Below the pieces are notes generated by a model, which saw nothing but the letters and a program-made list of their open reading frames with translations, searched no databases and was not told where the DNA came from. Positions 6,144 to 13,531 of a DNA stretch of 16,436 nt are shown here, in pieces; position 1 is the stretch's first letter, and each line of letters begins with the position of its first letter. The stretch is from Candidatus Sumerlaeota bacterium. Lineage in GTDB: Bacteria > Sumerlaeota > T1SED10-198M. The DNA is taken from positions 1-16,436 of the forward strand of contig PWGE01000138.1 of the NCBI GenBank assembly GCA_003554345.1, written 5' to 3'. A program made the position numbers and the translations under genes.

Positions 6144-7317
6144 GGACATATACACTATTTATATTCTGGCGGGTCTCTTTCTGTTTTTTCATCTGTTTCC
6201 GTTTGGAATTATACCTTTTCCAGGCCCTCTTTATGAAGCACTGGCATTGTTGCAGTATTATGTGCGGGAACATGTTCTTTTCTGTTTGATACCCGCCTTT
6301 TTTATAGCGGGAGCAATATCTGTATTTATCAAACAAGAAGCAGTCCTGAAGTATTTTGGAGCACAGGCCAATAAATGCCTGGCTTATGGTGTCGCTTCCA
6401 TTTCAGGGACAATTTTAGCGGTTTGTTCATGTACTGTTTTGCCGGTGTTTGGTGGTATTTACAAGCGGGGGGCTGGACTGGGACCGGCTATGGCATTTCT
6501 TTATTCCGGTCCTGCTATCAATATTATGGCGATTATCTTAACAGCTCGTGTTCTTGGCTGGGAAATAGGTCTTGCGCGTGCAGTAGGGGCGATCATATTC
6601 AGTATTATCATTGGCTTGCTGATGCATCTTATTTTTCTCAAAGAAGAAAAAGCCAAACATGCTGATGCCCCCCTTATTATGGATGATACTGAAGCTGAAA
6701 AGCCAATGGGGCAAACCCTCTTGTTTTTCTTCTTTCTTATCGCTTTTTTAATTTTTGCGGGATGGGGTGAACCTGTAGAAGGGGGACATCCTTTCACCTT
6801 CTTTATCTATGACTATAAGTGGTTGTTAGCGGCAATAGCGCTTGCAGGCATTGTTCTATCTGCGCGCTTGTGGTTTGTGAAGGAAGAGAGAAGGGACTGG
6901 TTTCAGGCAAAGTGGAATTTTACCAAACAAATAACCCCTTATCTCTTTATGGGCATATTCATTGCGGGGCTTTTATTGGGGCGTCCTGGAGAAGATGGTT
7001 TGATTCCGTCCGTTTTTATCGAACAGCTGGTAGGTGGTAATTCACTGTCTGCTAGCTTTTTTGCTTCTATAGCGGCTGCTTTTATGTATTTTGCCACTTT
7101 AACCGAAATCCCGATACTGGAAGGATTGTTAGGTGCCGGAATGGGGCATGGACCGGCACTTTCCCTTCTTCTGGCAGGACCTGCCCTGAGTTTACCTAAT
7201 ATGCTTGTGTTGAAATCAATTCTGGGATGGAAACGTACAGGTGTATTTATTGTGCTGGTCGTTATTATGGCGACTTTTAGTGGATTTATTTTTGGTAGAA
7301 TAGGAGGTGTGTTATGA
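6133..7317 (+). CDS. ArsP_1/DUF318-type membrane permease, probable metalloid exporter
   Basis: 394 residues with about eight to ten hydrophobic segments in two groups separated by a charged cytoplasmic loop (about 170-192). Two pseudo-repeats mark the family. In the first half AVCSCTVLPVFGGIYKRGAG, with Cys98 and Cys100, leads into AMAFLYSGPAINI; in the second half EIPILEGLLGAG leads into GPALSLLLAGPALSLPN. Pfam ArsP_1 members include the organoarsenical efflux permease ArsP; other members move different metals or are uncharacterised. It overlaps arsR by 11 bases and the thioredoxin-like gene by 4. With no ArsB or Acr3 in the window, it is the best candidate for the export step. Substrate is inferred from context: inorganic or methylated trivalent arsenic. 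The arsP symbol is withheld because orthology cannot be shown by eye. Confidence 0.85.
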   Translation: MKIKDIYTIYILAGLFLFFHLFPFGIIPFPGPLYEALALLQYYVREHVLFCLIPAFFIAGAISVFIKQEAVLKYFGAQANKCLAYGVASISGTILAVCSCTVLPVFGGIYKRGAGLGPAMAFLYSGPAINIMAIILTARVLGWEIGLARAVGAIIFSIIIGLLMHLIFLKEEKAKHADAPLIMDDTEAEKPMGQTLLFFFFLIAFLIFAGWGEPVEGGHPFTFFIYDYKWLLAAIALAGIVLSARLWFVKEERRDWFQAKWNFTKQITPYLFMGIFIAGLLLGRPGEDGLIPSVFIEQLVGGNSLSASFFASIAAAFMYFATLTEIPILEGLLGAGMGHGPALSLLLAGPALSLPNMLVLKSILGWKRTGVFIVLVVIMATFSGFIFGRIGGVL

Positions 7318-7547
7318 AAATATCCATTTTAGGTTCGGGATGTCCGAAATGTACTAAGTTAGAGGAAAACGTAAGACAGGCTCTCGATGAGATGGGGCAA
7401 GAAGCCAGGGTGGAAAAAATCACCGATATGCAGAAGATCATGAACTATGGTGTGATGATGACGCCTGCGCTTGCTATTGATGAAAAAGTGGTGTCCTCCG
7501 GAAAAGTGCTATCTGCCGAAGAAGTAAAAAAGTTGCTCTCTTCTTAA
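7314..7547 (+). CDS. Small thioredoxin-like protein (CPKC, redox-active disulfide type)
   Basis: 77 residues, a minimal thioredoxin fold with active site CPKC (Cys10-Cys13) after MKISILGSG and the cis-proline region MMTPALAID. It lacks an export signal. Size and motif match the small redox-active disulfide protein group (TIGR00412-like) often found beside ArsP_1-type permeases. AGGAGG at 7302-7307 is six bases before the ATG, and the start overlaps the permease stop as ATGA. Likely job: reduce cysteines of the permease or pass electrons to the metalloid pathway. ArsC further downstream is also thioredoxin-dependent, but whether this protein serves it cannot be told from the sequence. Confidence 0.88.
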   Translation: MKISILGSGCPKCTKLEENVRQALDEMGQEARVEKITDMQKIMNYGVMMTPALAIDEKVVSSGKVLSAEEVKKLLSS

Positions 7548-7555
7548 TCTCTTTT

Positions 7556-7576
7556 AACCTGTTTCAGGAACAGGTT
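7556..7576 (+). other. Hairpin between the thioredoxin-like gene and the next ORF
   Basis: AACCTGTT (7556-7563) and AACAGGTT (7569-7576) form a perfect 8-bp stem with a 5-base loop, eight bases after the stop codon. No T tract follows, so it is not a standard intrinsic terminator. It may be a processing or attenuation hairpin. Confidence 0.45.
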
Positions 7577-7594
7577 GCGAAAAGAGGAGGGAGT

Positions 7595-7711
7595 ATGCTG
7601 AAAGAACTCTTTTTGTACCACAAAAGCATGGGATTATACTTGCGAAGATTTGTGAGATATCCATCCGTCATAGAAGGGGAGACGTATGCACTTTTATTTA
7701 AAAAAAAATAA
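7595..7711 (+). CDS. Possible 38-residue ORF with strong ribosome binding site
   Basis: An ATG at 7595 opens 38 codons ending at TAA 7709-7711. The peptide begins MLKELFLYHKSMG and ends LLFKKK. It has AGGAGGG at 7586-7592, close to ideal placement, which is why it is listed despite its length. The peptide is basic and resembles no family I recognise. It could be a real small protein, a leader peptide for the genes downstream, or the decayed end of a longer gene. Confidence 0.3.
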   Translation: MLKELFLYHKSMGLYLRRFVRYPSVIEGETYALLFKKK

Positions 7712-7758
7712 TATTGGATGATAGATAAGATATTTTACTGAGCAAAGGGAAGTTTGTC

Positions 7759-8373
7759 ATGGACAGACAAACAAAAAGAATAAAGAAAAAATATAACAGA
7801 GTTTCCAGGATATATGATGTATTACAAAAACCTATGGATAAGATGGTATTTAAAAATGTACGTCATGAAATAATGGATGCTTTAACGGGCAGGGTACTGG
7901 AAGTAGGGGTGGGAACAGGAAAAAACATTAAACACTACCCGGATAATCTGGATATAACAGCCATTGATATAAGTGAGAAAATGTTAGTGAAAGCCAGGAA
8001 AAAAGCCGTGAAATGGAACAAAAAAGTCAGGTTAGAATTAATGGATGCCCAGAAGATGTCGTTTGATGACGGGAGTTTTGATTGTGTTTTTGCAACTTGT
8101 GTCCTTTGCTCAATTCCTGATCCAGTAAAAGGATTGGAAGAAATAAAAAGAGTTTGCAAACAAGGCGGTAAAATCATTTTAATAGAACATGTAAGAAGTG
8201 AGCAAAAAATTATTGGTTTACTCATGGATCTTTTTAATCCTATGGTGGCTGCATTTTGTGGAACTAATATCAATAGAAAAACTTTAGATAATATAAAAGA
8301 GGTTGGATTTTATAATGTTAAAGTTGAAGAAATATGGAAAGATATAGTAAAAAAGATAACCATATATAAATGA
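7759..8373 (+). CDS. Class I SAM-dependent methyltransferase, AT-rich
   Basis: 204 residues with the Rossmann methyltransferase motifs: motif I VLEVGVGTGKN (47-57), acidic end of strand 2 ITAIDISEKML, motif II region FDCVFATCVLCSIPDP (108-122), and KQGGKIILIEHVRS (134-147). The pattern is closest to UbiE/PmtA- and METTL7-like enzymes (FNPMVAAFCGTNINRKT). Five cysteines are present (109, 114, 117, 133, 167), but the architecture is not that of ArsM arsenite methyltransferase, so the substrate is unknown. Hand counts give 16, 17 and 13 G+C per 60 bases at 7801, 8161 and 8281, against about 31-32 in arsC (8701) and spmA (13201), and lysine is mostly AAA. That shift suggests a separate origin. 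Its place between the thioredoxin-like gene and arsC suggests a metalloid- or thiol-related role. Confidence 0.85.
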   Translation: MDRQTKRIKKKYNRVSRIYDVLQKPMDKMVFKNVRHEIMDALTGRVLEVGVGTGKNIKHYPDNLDITAIDISEKMLVKARKKAVKWNKKVRLELMDAQKMSFDDGSFDCVFATCVLCSIPDPVKGLEEIKRVCKQGGKIILIEHVRSEQKIIGLLMDLFNPMVAAFCGTNINRKTLDNIKEVGFYNVKVEEIWKDIVKKITIYK

Positions 8374-8499
8374 TACTTTGAAGTGAGTAGTATATAAAAG
8401 AGGGAGCCTTTTAATTTACATGAGTGTTTTAATGCCTTATATTACATTGCTCCTTATTTCAAGCCTGTGTTCCTGAAATTTTTACTGAGGATGAATCTT

Positions 8500-8904
8500 A
8501 TGACAAAGAAAAAAGTCCTGTTTATCTGCACACAGAATGCGGCGAGGTCTCAAATGGCGGAAGCAATCCTGCGCCATGAAAAAGGAAATCTTTACGAAGT
8601 ATTCAGTGCAGGTATTAAGCCGACAAAGGTCTATCCATATACATTACAGGTACTAGAAGAAATAGGAATCAATACCCGGGAGCTTCGTTCCAAACATCTT
8701 GATGAATTAGAAGGCGTCACATTTGACCTGGTGGTAACCGTTTGTGACCGGGCGCAGGAAAGTTGCCCGGTGGTACTTGCCGATAATACTATTCATAAGT
8801 CCTTTCCTGATCCTGCTCATGAGGGAAAAACTACAGAGGAAAAACTGGAAAGTTTTCGCAGAGTGCGAAATGAAATGTATACATGGATTAAGGAACATCT
8901 TTAA
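8500..8904 (+). CDS. arsC: Arsenate reductase, thioredoxin-coupled low-Mr phosphatase type
   Basis: 134 residues. Reduces arsenate to arsenite through a cascade of three cysteines, with thioredoxin restoring the enzyme. The P-loop CTQNAARS starts at Cys10; Cys82 and Cys89 lie in VCDRAQESCP, the same three positions as in the Staphylococcus plasmid enzyme. Asp104-Pro105 (SFPDPA) supplies the acid. The ATG at 8500 is chosen because GAGG (8487-8490) sits nine bases upstream and the protein then begins TKKKVLFIC as in relatives; in-frame starts at 8467 and 8491 would add an odd tail. It is the last plus-strand gene of the cluster and converges on the B-box gene with a 30-base gap. It supplies the arsenite that the repressor senses and a permease must remove. 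Confidence 0.93.
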   Translation: MTKKKVLFICTQNAARSQMAEAILRHEKGNLYEVFSAGIKPTKVYPYTLQVLEEIGINTRELRSKHLDELEGVTFDLVVTVCDRAQESCPVVLADNTIHKSFPDPAHEGKTTEEKLESFRRVRNEMYTWIKEHL

Positions 8905-8934
8905 CCATTCTCTGTAATCAGTGGGGAAAATGTC

Positions 8935-9243
8935 TTACCAGGGGATGTATTGTTGAATGTCGATTCCCAGGAATGTCAGGATTGCGTAAATTACCGCGAG
9001 CAGGATGATGATGTATACCAGGGAAAAAAGTTTTCGGAGCACCCCCCTTCCCGAGCCAACTGATTTTTGCAGTTCTTCATTTTGATCCAATCCTTTTCGG
9101 ATACGCTCATACTCTGTGAAACACTTTTCACTGCAAAAAACCCCTCCAGGTTTGGTAAGCTTGCATTCCCTGCACAGAGGGTCGCTGCATATTTTACATT
9201 TGGCTCTTGCCGGTTGGGCCGGGTGATTGATGCAATATGCCAT
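8935..9243 (-). CDS. B-box-type zinc-finger protein with C-terminal membrane segment
   Basis: 102 residues. The N-terminus is a cysteine/histidine zinc-binding module: CINHP, CKICSDPLCRECK, then FCSEKCF, the pattern of bacterial B-box zinc-finger proteins. A short charged linker leads to one hydrophobic segment near the C-terminus (LFSLVYIIILLAVIYAILTF), so the zinc finger probably faces the cytoplasm at the membrane. AAGGAG lies about nine bases upstream of the ATG. It follows hisI on the same strand with 33 bases between them, so they are probably one transcript. Function unknown; such proteins are thought to mediate protein contacts. Confidence 0.75.
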   Translation of the reverse strand: MAYCINHPAQPARAKCKICSDPLCRECKLTKPGGVFCSEKCFTEYERIRKGLDQNEELQKSVGSGRGVLRKLFSLVYIIILLAVIYAILTFLGIDIQQYIPW

Positions 9244-9276
9244 AACAATGGGCTCCTTTTTTTTACTCTGACCCTT

Positions 9277-9666
9277 TTACTTATTATAGTACACATTCTG
9301 CTCATCGAAAACTTTTTCTCCATCAACCTTCCATTCTCCAGTGTCCCATTTCCTGTAAAAACAGCTTTTAAAACCGGTATGACAGGCTCCTCCTTTTTGT
9401 TCAACTTTAAAAAGCAGGGCATCACCGTCACAATCCAACCTGACTTCTTTAATCTTTTGCCTGTGACCGGAAGATTCGCCCTTTAACCAGAGTTTTTGCC
9501 TGGAACGACTCCAGTAGCAACAGAAACCCTCCTGTAAACTTCTTTCAATGGAGTCCTGGTTCATATAGGCTACCATCAGAACTTCTCCGGTATATACATC
9601 CTGAATGATGGCAGGAACAAGTCCGCTGGAGTCAAATTTAATCTGACTGATAAATTTTTCTGCCAT
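9277..9666 (-). CDS. hisI: Phosphoribosyl-AMP cyclohydrolase
   Basis: 129 residues, the usual length of stand-alone HisI. It opens the purine ring of phosphoribosyl-AMP in the third step of histidine synthesis, using zinc. Family signatures are all present: VLMVAYMNQDS, CYWSRSRQKLWLKGESSGH, the metal-binding aspartates in RLDCDGDALLF, and GGACHTGFKSCFYR. No HisE pyrophosphohydrolase domain is fused. AAGGAG sits eight bases before the ATG. No other his gene is in the window, so this enzyme must work with partners coded elsewhere. It is cytoplasmic. Confidence 0.95.
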   Translation of the reverse strand: MAEKFISQIKFDSSGLVPAIIQDVYTGEVLMVAYMNQDSIERSLQEGFCCYWSRSRQKLWLKGESSGHRQKIKEVRLDCDGDALLFKVEQKGGACHTGFKSCFYRKWDTGEWKVDGEKVFDEQNVYYNK

Positions 9667-9728
9667 TTTTCACTCCTTTTCTGTTTATTTTATTTGTTTC
9701 AAATTCGGACCGGGAGAGGTGTTTATTC

Positions 9729-9914
9729 TTACTCGAGTAAACTGTCTATATCCTTCTTTTCTTCCTTTTCCCATTGCTCTTCCAGTGTAAGGTCCTGTCC
9801 TTCTGTATGAATATCCGCATTCCAGTGCATAATTCCGTAGGTAACACCCGTTAATGCGCTTAGAATGGAAAGTATTATGGCAACTGTTACTGCCGTATCT
9901 TCTATTCCCAGCAT
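9729..9914 (-). CDS. Small membrane protein resembling symporter small accessory proteins
   Basis: 61 residues from the ATG at 9914 (complement). One hydrophobic segment (TAVTVAIILSILSALTGVTYGI) follows MLGIED and is followed by a highly acidic tail ending in KDIDSLLE. The MLG start and the YGI-HWN pattern after the helix resemble the small accessory proteins encoded next to sodium/solute symporters. This is recognition by eye, not a search. AAGGA lies nine bases upstream of this ATG. A TTG at 9953 (complement) with GGAG before it would add 13 residues. No symporter gene is in the window, which is unexpected for this family; hisI follows 62 bases downstream. Confidence 0.6.
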   Translation of the reverse strand: MLGIEDTAVTVAIILSILSALTGVTYGIMHWNADIHTEGQDLTLEEQWEKEEKKDIDSLLE

Positions 9915-10022
9915 ATAACCTGTCCTTTTGTAAAATATTGAAAAAGTTTGCAAATTACTCCATAAAATTTAAAATTATATGAGATTATAACGTATCCTGA
10001 CGAATTTTGAAAAGGATTGCCT

Positions 10023-11513
10023 ATGAAGTCTCCTGGAATTACATTAATTATTACCCTGGTGTGTTTCCTCTTTGTTTTGGGTTCAGCAGAAAGTAAAAAC
10101 GGTTCAGGCTATGAAGAGCTTACCACTCACCTGGAAGAATTGCTTTATCCGTCGGAATTGGATAATGCCAGATGGGGAGCAGCTCTTTTTGATCTGCATA
10201 CTGAAGAGCTTGTGTTTGCTGAAAATTATAATAAAAGTATTATCCCTGCTTCCAATCAAAAATTGCTTACAACCGCCGTTGCCCTGGAAGTTTTAGGTTC
10301 GGATTACCGGTTTCAGACCCAATTCTATCTCGATGCCAGGGAAATAGCCCGGGATACAGTGAGGGGTGACCTGTATATTCAGGGGAAAGGGGATCCTTCT
10401 TTCACCGGCCGTTTTCATGATGATAAAAACTCTATGGATCTTATGGAAGATTTAATTGAAGAGGTATTTGTTGCCAATAGAATCAAGGCGTTGGATGGAG
10501 AGATAGTGGTTGATGCCGGTTATTTTTGTGAAAGATCGGTTGAAGGCACCTGGGAAAATGAAGATCTTTCCTACTGGAATGCGGTGGCGGCAGATTCGTT
10601 AAATTTTAATGAAAATATCGTTACTTATGAAATTTCCGTTTCTTCAAATGAAGAAGTAGAGTTGAGCTGGGAGCCGGATTTTGAATATCTTACTTTTGAA
10701 AAACAGATAACCACAAATGAAGACCAGTCCACCAGAATTTCCTATGAACGGGATGATGCTAATGTTGTACATATTGAGGGGAATATTCAACCTGGTGATA
10801 GCATTTCGAGACGGGTAAATGTTGCAGAACCGGCTGATTATTTCTTAGCTGCCTTTCGCACTGCTGCTGAAAATAAGAATATTGATATGGGGAATGCTTC
10901 TTTTCGTATTCAAGATGATATTGATATGGATTATGATGACATGACGTTATTATATTCGCATCTTTCTACGCCTTTCGAAGAAATAATCGATCTCATCAAT
11001 AAATCGAGTCATAATTTCTATGCGGATACACTGTTAAGAACATTAGGTCGGGTTGAAAAAGAGAATGGTTCTTTTTCCGGTGGAGGAGAGGTTATTGCGG
11101 AGACTTTTGCAGATTGGGGTATAGAGACATATGGCATGTATGTGCAGGATGGGTCTGGTCTTGCCCGAAGAAATCTGGTTACCCCTCGTCTTTTGATAGA
11201 GTTGTTTCACGTCATGCAGGATAAAGATTCCTTTGACATGTGGCTTGATTCTCTGCCGCATGGTGGAAGAGACGGTACCCTGCGAAACCGTTTCAGAAAT
11301 CGTGATATAGAAGGGGATGTTTTTGCCAAAACAGGTTTTATTAATAAAGTCCGGGCACTTTCAGGATACATTGTAGAGGACGATAATCCTCGTTTTGCCT
11401 TTGTGCTTATCTGTAATGATTATTTAACTTCCACCGGTTTTATTAATGATTTGCAGGAAAAATTTTGCGAAGAAGTATGGCAATGGCACTCTTCTTATGA
11501 ACAGGACAAATGA
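10023..11513 (+). CDS. dacB: D-alanyl-D-alanine carboxypeptidase/endopeptidase, PBP4 type (S13)
   Basis: 496 residues. Trims the terminal D-Ala of peptidoglycan stems and can cut peptide cross-links, outside the cytoplasmic membrane. A signal peptide (MKSPGITLIITLVCFLFVLGSA) precedes the catalytic part. All three penicillin-binding motifs are present: SxxK as PASNQKLLTT (Ser77, Lys80), SxN as SSHN (Ser329-Asn331) and KTG as FAKTGFIN (436-438). The long insertion between SxxK and SxN, including GKGDPSF, is diagnostic of the S13 family rather than S11. The ATG at 10023 is chosen because AAGGA (10012-10016) is six bases upstream; an in-frame TTG at 10017 lies too close. First gene of a four-gene operon, its stop overlapping the ldcA start by four bases. 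It is unrelated in family to the Bacillus gene also called dacB. Confidence 0.94.
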   Translation: MKSPGITLIITLVCFLFVLGSAESKNGSGYEELTTHLEELLYPSELDNARWGAALFDLHTEELVFAENYNKSIIPASNQKLLTTAVALEVLGSDYRFQTQFYLDAREIARDTVRGDLYIQGKGDPSFTGRFHDDKNSMDLMEDLIEEVFVANRIKALDGEIVVDAGYFCERSVEGTWENEDLSYWNAVAADSLNFNENIVTYEISVSSNEEVELSWEPDFEYLTFEKQITTNEDQSTRISYERDDANVVHIEGNIQPGDSISRRVNVAEPADYFLAAFRTAAENKNIDMGNASFRIQDDIDMDYDDMTLLYSHLSTPFEEIIDLINKSSHNFYADTLLRTLGRVEKENGSFSGGGEVIAETFADWGIETYGMYVQDGSGLARRNLVTPRLLIELFHVMQDKDSFDMWLDSLPHGGRDGTLRNRFRNRDIEGDVFAKTGFINKVRALSGYIVEDDNPRFAFVLICNDYLTSTGFINDLQEKFCEEVWQWHSSYEQDK

Positions 11514-12451
11514 ACAGGAGAAAACCAGCTCTTTTACGCAGAGGTCATAACGTCCAGGTGATTTCCCCGGCCAGTACTCCTCATCAATATGAGGTATGCG
11601 AACAGGGAGTCCGGTATCTTTCTGAAAAGGGCTTCAATGTTCAAAAAGGGAAATATATCTATGAAAAAAAGGATTATTTAGCGGGGGAAGATGATAGACG
11701 TGCGGAAGACTTGAAGAAGGCCCTTTTTGGCAGTGGTCGGGCTGTTTTTGCGACACGTGGAGGCTATGGTTGTGCACGGCTTGTTCCCTTTTTGAAAGCA
11801 TTGTCTGTGGTTCCTCCTATCCAGATTTTGATGGGTTACAGTGACCTGACCACCTTGCTTTTATATGCGTATACATGCTGGAACTGGGTAACCTACTATG
11901 GCCCGATGGTGGGCGTGGAGATGGGGAAAGAGGACTTTGAGTCTTCTTTTACTGCCCAGTGTTTTTCTTTTCTCCTCGAACATAACCCTGAATATTATAC
12001 AGTACCGGATCTTCCCTATCTGGAGATGGAATGCCTGGTGCCAGGCAAGGCTGAAGGGGAATTGGTCGGCGGCTGTTTGAGTGTGTTGTCTCCTGTTCTC
12101 GGCACTTCTTTTTGCCCTGATTTTAGGGGTAAAATACTTTTTTTTGAAGAGGTGGGAGAGCCCCTCTATAAAATTGACCGTATGCTTATGCATCTGGCAA
12201 ATGCCGGCGTGTTTGAACAGGTTGAGGGGGTTATTATCGGAGAAATGATTGAATGTGAACGTTCTTCTGCTAAACTGAGACTTAAAGACCTCTTTTATCA
12301 GTTACTGGCTCCTTACGGTAAGCCTGTTATAATCAATGCCCCTTTTGGGCATGGCAGAGAAAAATGCATTTTTCCTCTTGGTGTAAAGGCTTATCTCGAT
12401 GCTGATAATACGGAAATATGTTTTTTAGAAAAGTTATGGAAGGAGGATTAA
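11510..12451 (+). CDS. ldcA: Muramoyltetrapeptide LD-carboxypeptidase (S66)
   Basis: 313 residues, without a signal peptide, so cytoplasmic. Cuts the L,D bond before the terminal D-Ala of tetrapeptides during peptidoglycan recycling. Family features: VISPAS near the N-terminus, ATRGGYG (81-87), the nucleophile in MGYSDLT (Ser111), EEVGEP (Glu213) and the histidine in PFGHG (His281). The spacing Ser-Glu-His equals that of the Pseudomonas enzyme (115, 217, 285) with a constant shift of four. The S66 family also holds MccF-type immunity peptidases, but the neighbours favour cell-wall recycling. The start codon overlaps the dacB stop (ATGA), and spmA begins at the base after this stop. Confidence 0.92.
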   Translation: MNRRKPALLRRGHNVQVISPASTPHQYEVCEQGVRYLSEKGFNVQKGKYIYEKKDYLAGEDDRRAEDLKKALFGSGRAVFATRGGYGCARLVPFLKALSVVPPIQILMGYSDLTTLLLYAYTCWNWVTYYGPMVGVEMGKEDFESSFTAQCFSFLLEHNPEYYTVPDLPYLEMECLVPGKAEGELVGGCLSVLSPVLGTSFCPDFRGKILFFEEVGEPLYKIDRMLMHLANAGVFEQVEGVIIGEMIECERSSAKLRLKDLFYQLLAPYGKPVIINAPFGHGREKCIFPLGVKAYLDADNTEICFLEKLWKED

Positions 12452-13528
12452 ATGATAAACAAGGTTTGGTTCTGGCTTGCTATTATCGGTTTTGTAACGG
12501 CAGTATCAGTTGATGTTTATGAAATCTTTGCAATCCCCAAACAAATATCCAGTCAATTGATCGAGGATCCGCAACAGGAAATTGTTGAAGAGGATATGAC
12601 GAATCCCCTTGTGGTGCGTACCCGTAGAAAAGGTGCTATAACAACGGAGGATTGCCAGTTTTCTGCTGGTGATGATCTGTATACCATACAGGAAGAAATT
12701 AAAGACAGGGCCCCTTTTCTTCAGGTAAGCATTGAAGAGTATGAAGCTCCCGACTTGAAAGATGACGGTTACTTTGAAGGTATTCGGAATAGTATTATCA
12801 CCCAGTACAAGGGGGAAGAAGAGGGGAACTATTTCCTTCTTCTTGATATCCATCCCGATTATAAAGCCGAATATGGTCGTGCCAGGGAAATCAACTTCCA
12901 GAAACCCATAGAAGGACTGGGAATAGCAGAGCGTAACGCTGTATTTAATGAAGAGTTTACACCCTTTGGGTCTCTGCAATATGTGGTGGATGAAATTATG
13001 AACTATTCCGGTGAAGCAGTGGAACTGGCTATTGGCCTTATTGGTATAATGGCGTTGTGGTTGGGATTGATGAAGATAGCCGAAGAGGCGGGCATGATAC
13101 AGATATTAGCCCGTCTTATAAAGCCTTTGACGAGAATTTTATTTCCAGATATACCACCTGAACATCCGGCTGTGGGAGCCATGCTCATGAATATTTCTGC
13201 TAATATGCTCGGCCTGGGAAATGCTGCCACTCCTCTGGGGTTAAAGGCTATGGAAGAGCTTCAGAAAATAAATAAGGATAAAAAAACTGCTTCTAATGCC
13301 ATGGTGATGTTTCTGGTTTTAAACACTTCGGGGTTGGCTCTTATTCCCACTACCGTCCTTGGTATTCGCATTGCTGCAGGGGCTGCAGATCCTTTTGGTA
13401 TTATTGGACCGGTTATTCTTGCCACAGGAACTGCTACCATTGTTGGCGTCATTGCTGCGAAGGTGCTTCAGCGTTTTTCACCCGATCCTTCCGCCGGTGA
13501 CAACCAAACTAAAAAGGAGGAAAAATAG
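12452..13528 (+). CDS. spmA: SpmA-like nucleoside-recognition (Gate) membrane protein with inserted domain
   Basis: 358 residues. One N-terminal membrane segment (about 5-28) is followed by a soluble stretch of about 140 residues (30-172). From about 188 comes the typical SpmA core: ELAIGLIGIMALWLGLMKIAEEAG, LLPP-like FPDIPPEHPAVGAMLMN, ISANMLGLGNAATPLGLKAM, and LNTSGLALIPTT. Ordinary SpmA proteins are near 190-200 residues and go straight from the first segment to the core, so the insertion is unusual. It is rich in acidic residues, contains DGYFEGIRNSI and ITQYKGEEEGNYFLLLDI, and matches no domain I know. SpmA with SpmB is needed for spore core dehydration in Bacillus; in non-sporulating bacteria the role is unknown. 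AGGAGG lies five bases before the ATG. Confidence 0.88.
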   Translation: MINKVWFWLAIIGFVTAVSVDVYEIFAIPKQISSQLIEDPQQEIVEEDMTNPLVVRTRRKGAITTEDCQFSAGDDLYTIQEEIKDRAPFLQVSIEEYEAPDLKDDGYFEGIRNSIITQYKGEEEGNYFLLLDIHPDYKAEYGRAREINFQKPIEGLGIAERNAVFNEEFTPFGSLQYVVDEIMNYSGEAVELAIGLIGIMALWLGLMKIAEEAGMIQILARLIKPLTRILFPDIPPEHPAVGAMLMNISANMLGLGNAATPLGLKAMEELQKINKDKKTASNAMVMFLVLNTSGLALIPTTVLGIRIAAGAADPFGIIGPVILATGTATIVGVIAAKVLQRFSPDPSAGDNQTKKEEK

Positions 13529-13531
13529 ACA

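Noticed and set aside
7759-8373. Calling the methyltransferase ArsM
   Set aside because: The overall motif pattern is UbiE/PmtA-like and the cysteine layout of arsenite methyltransferases is not evident, so only a general call is supported.
9067-9486. 139-codon plus-strand frame opposite hisI and the B-box gene
   Set aside because: It overlaps two well-supported minus-strand genes and shows no domain or ribosome binding site.
9729-9740. Perfect 12-base palindrome TTACTCGAGTAA
   Set aside because: It is the end of a coding region including the stop codon; a 12-base palindrome with no second copy is best treated as chance.
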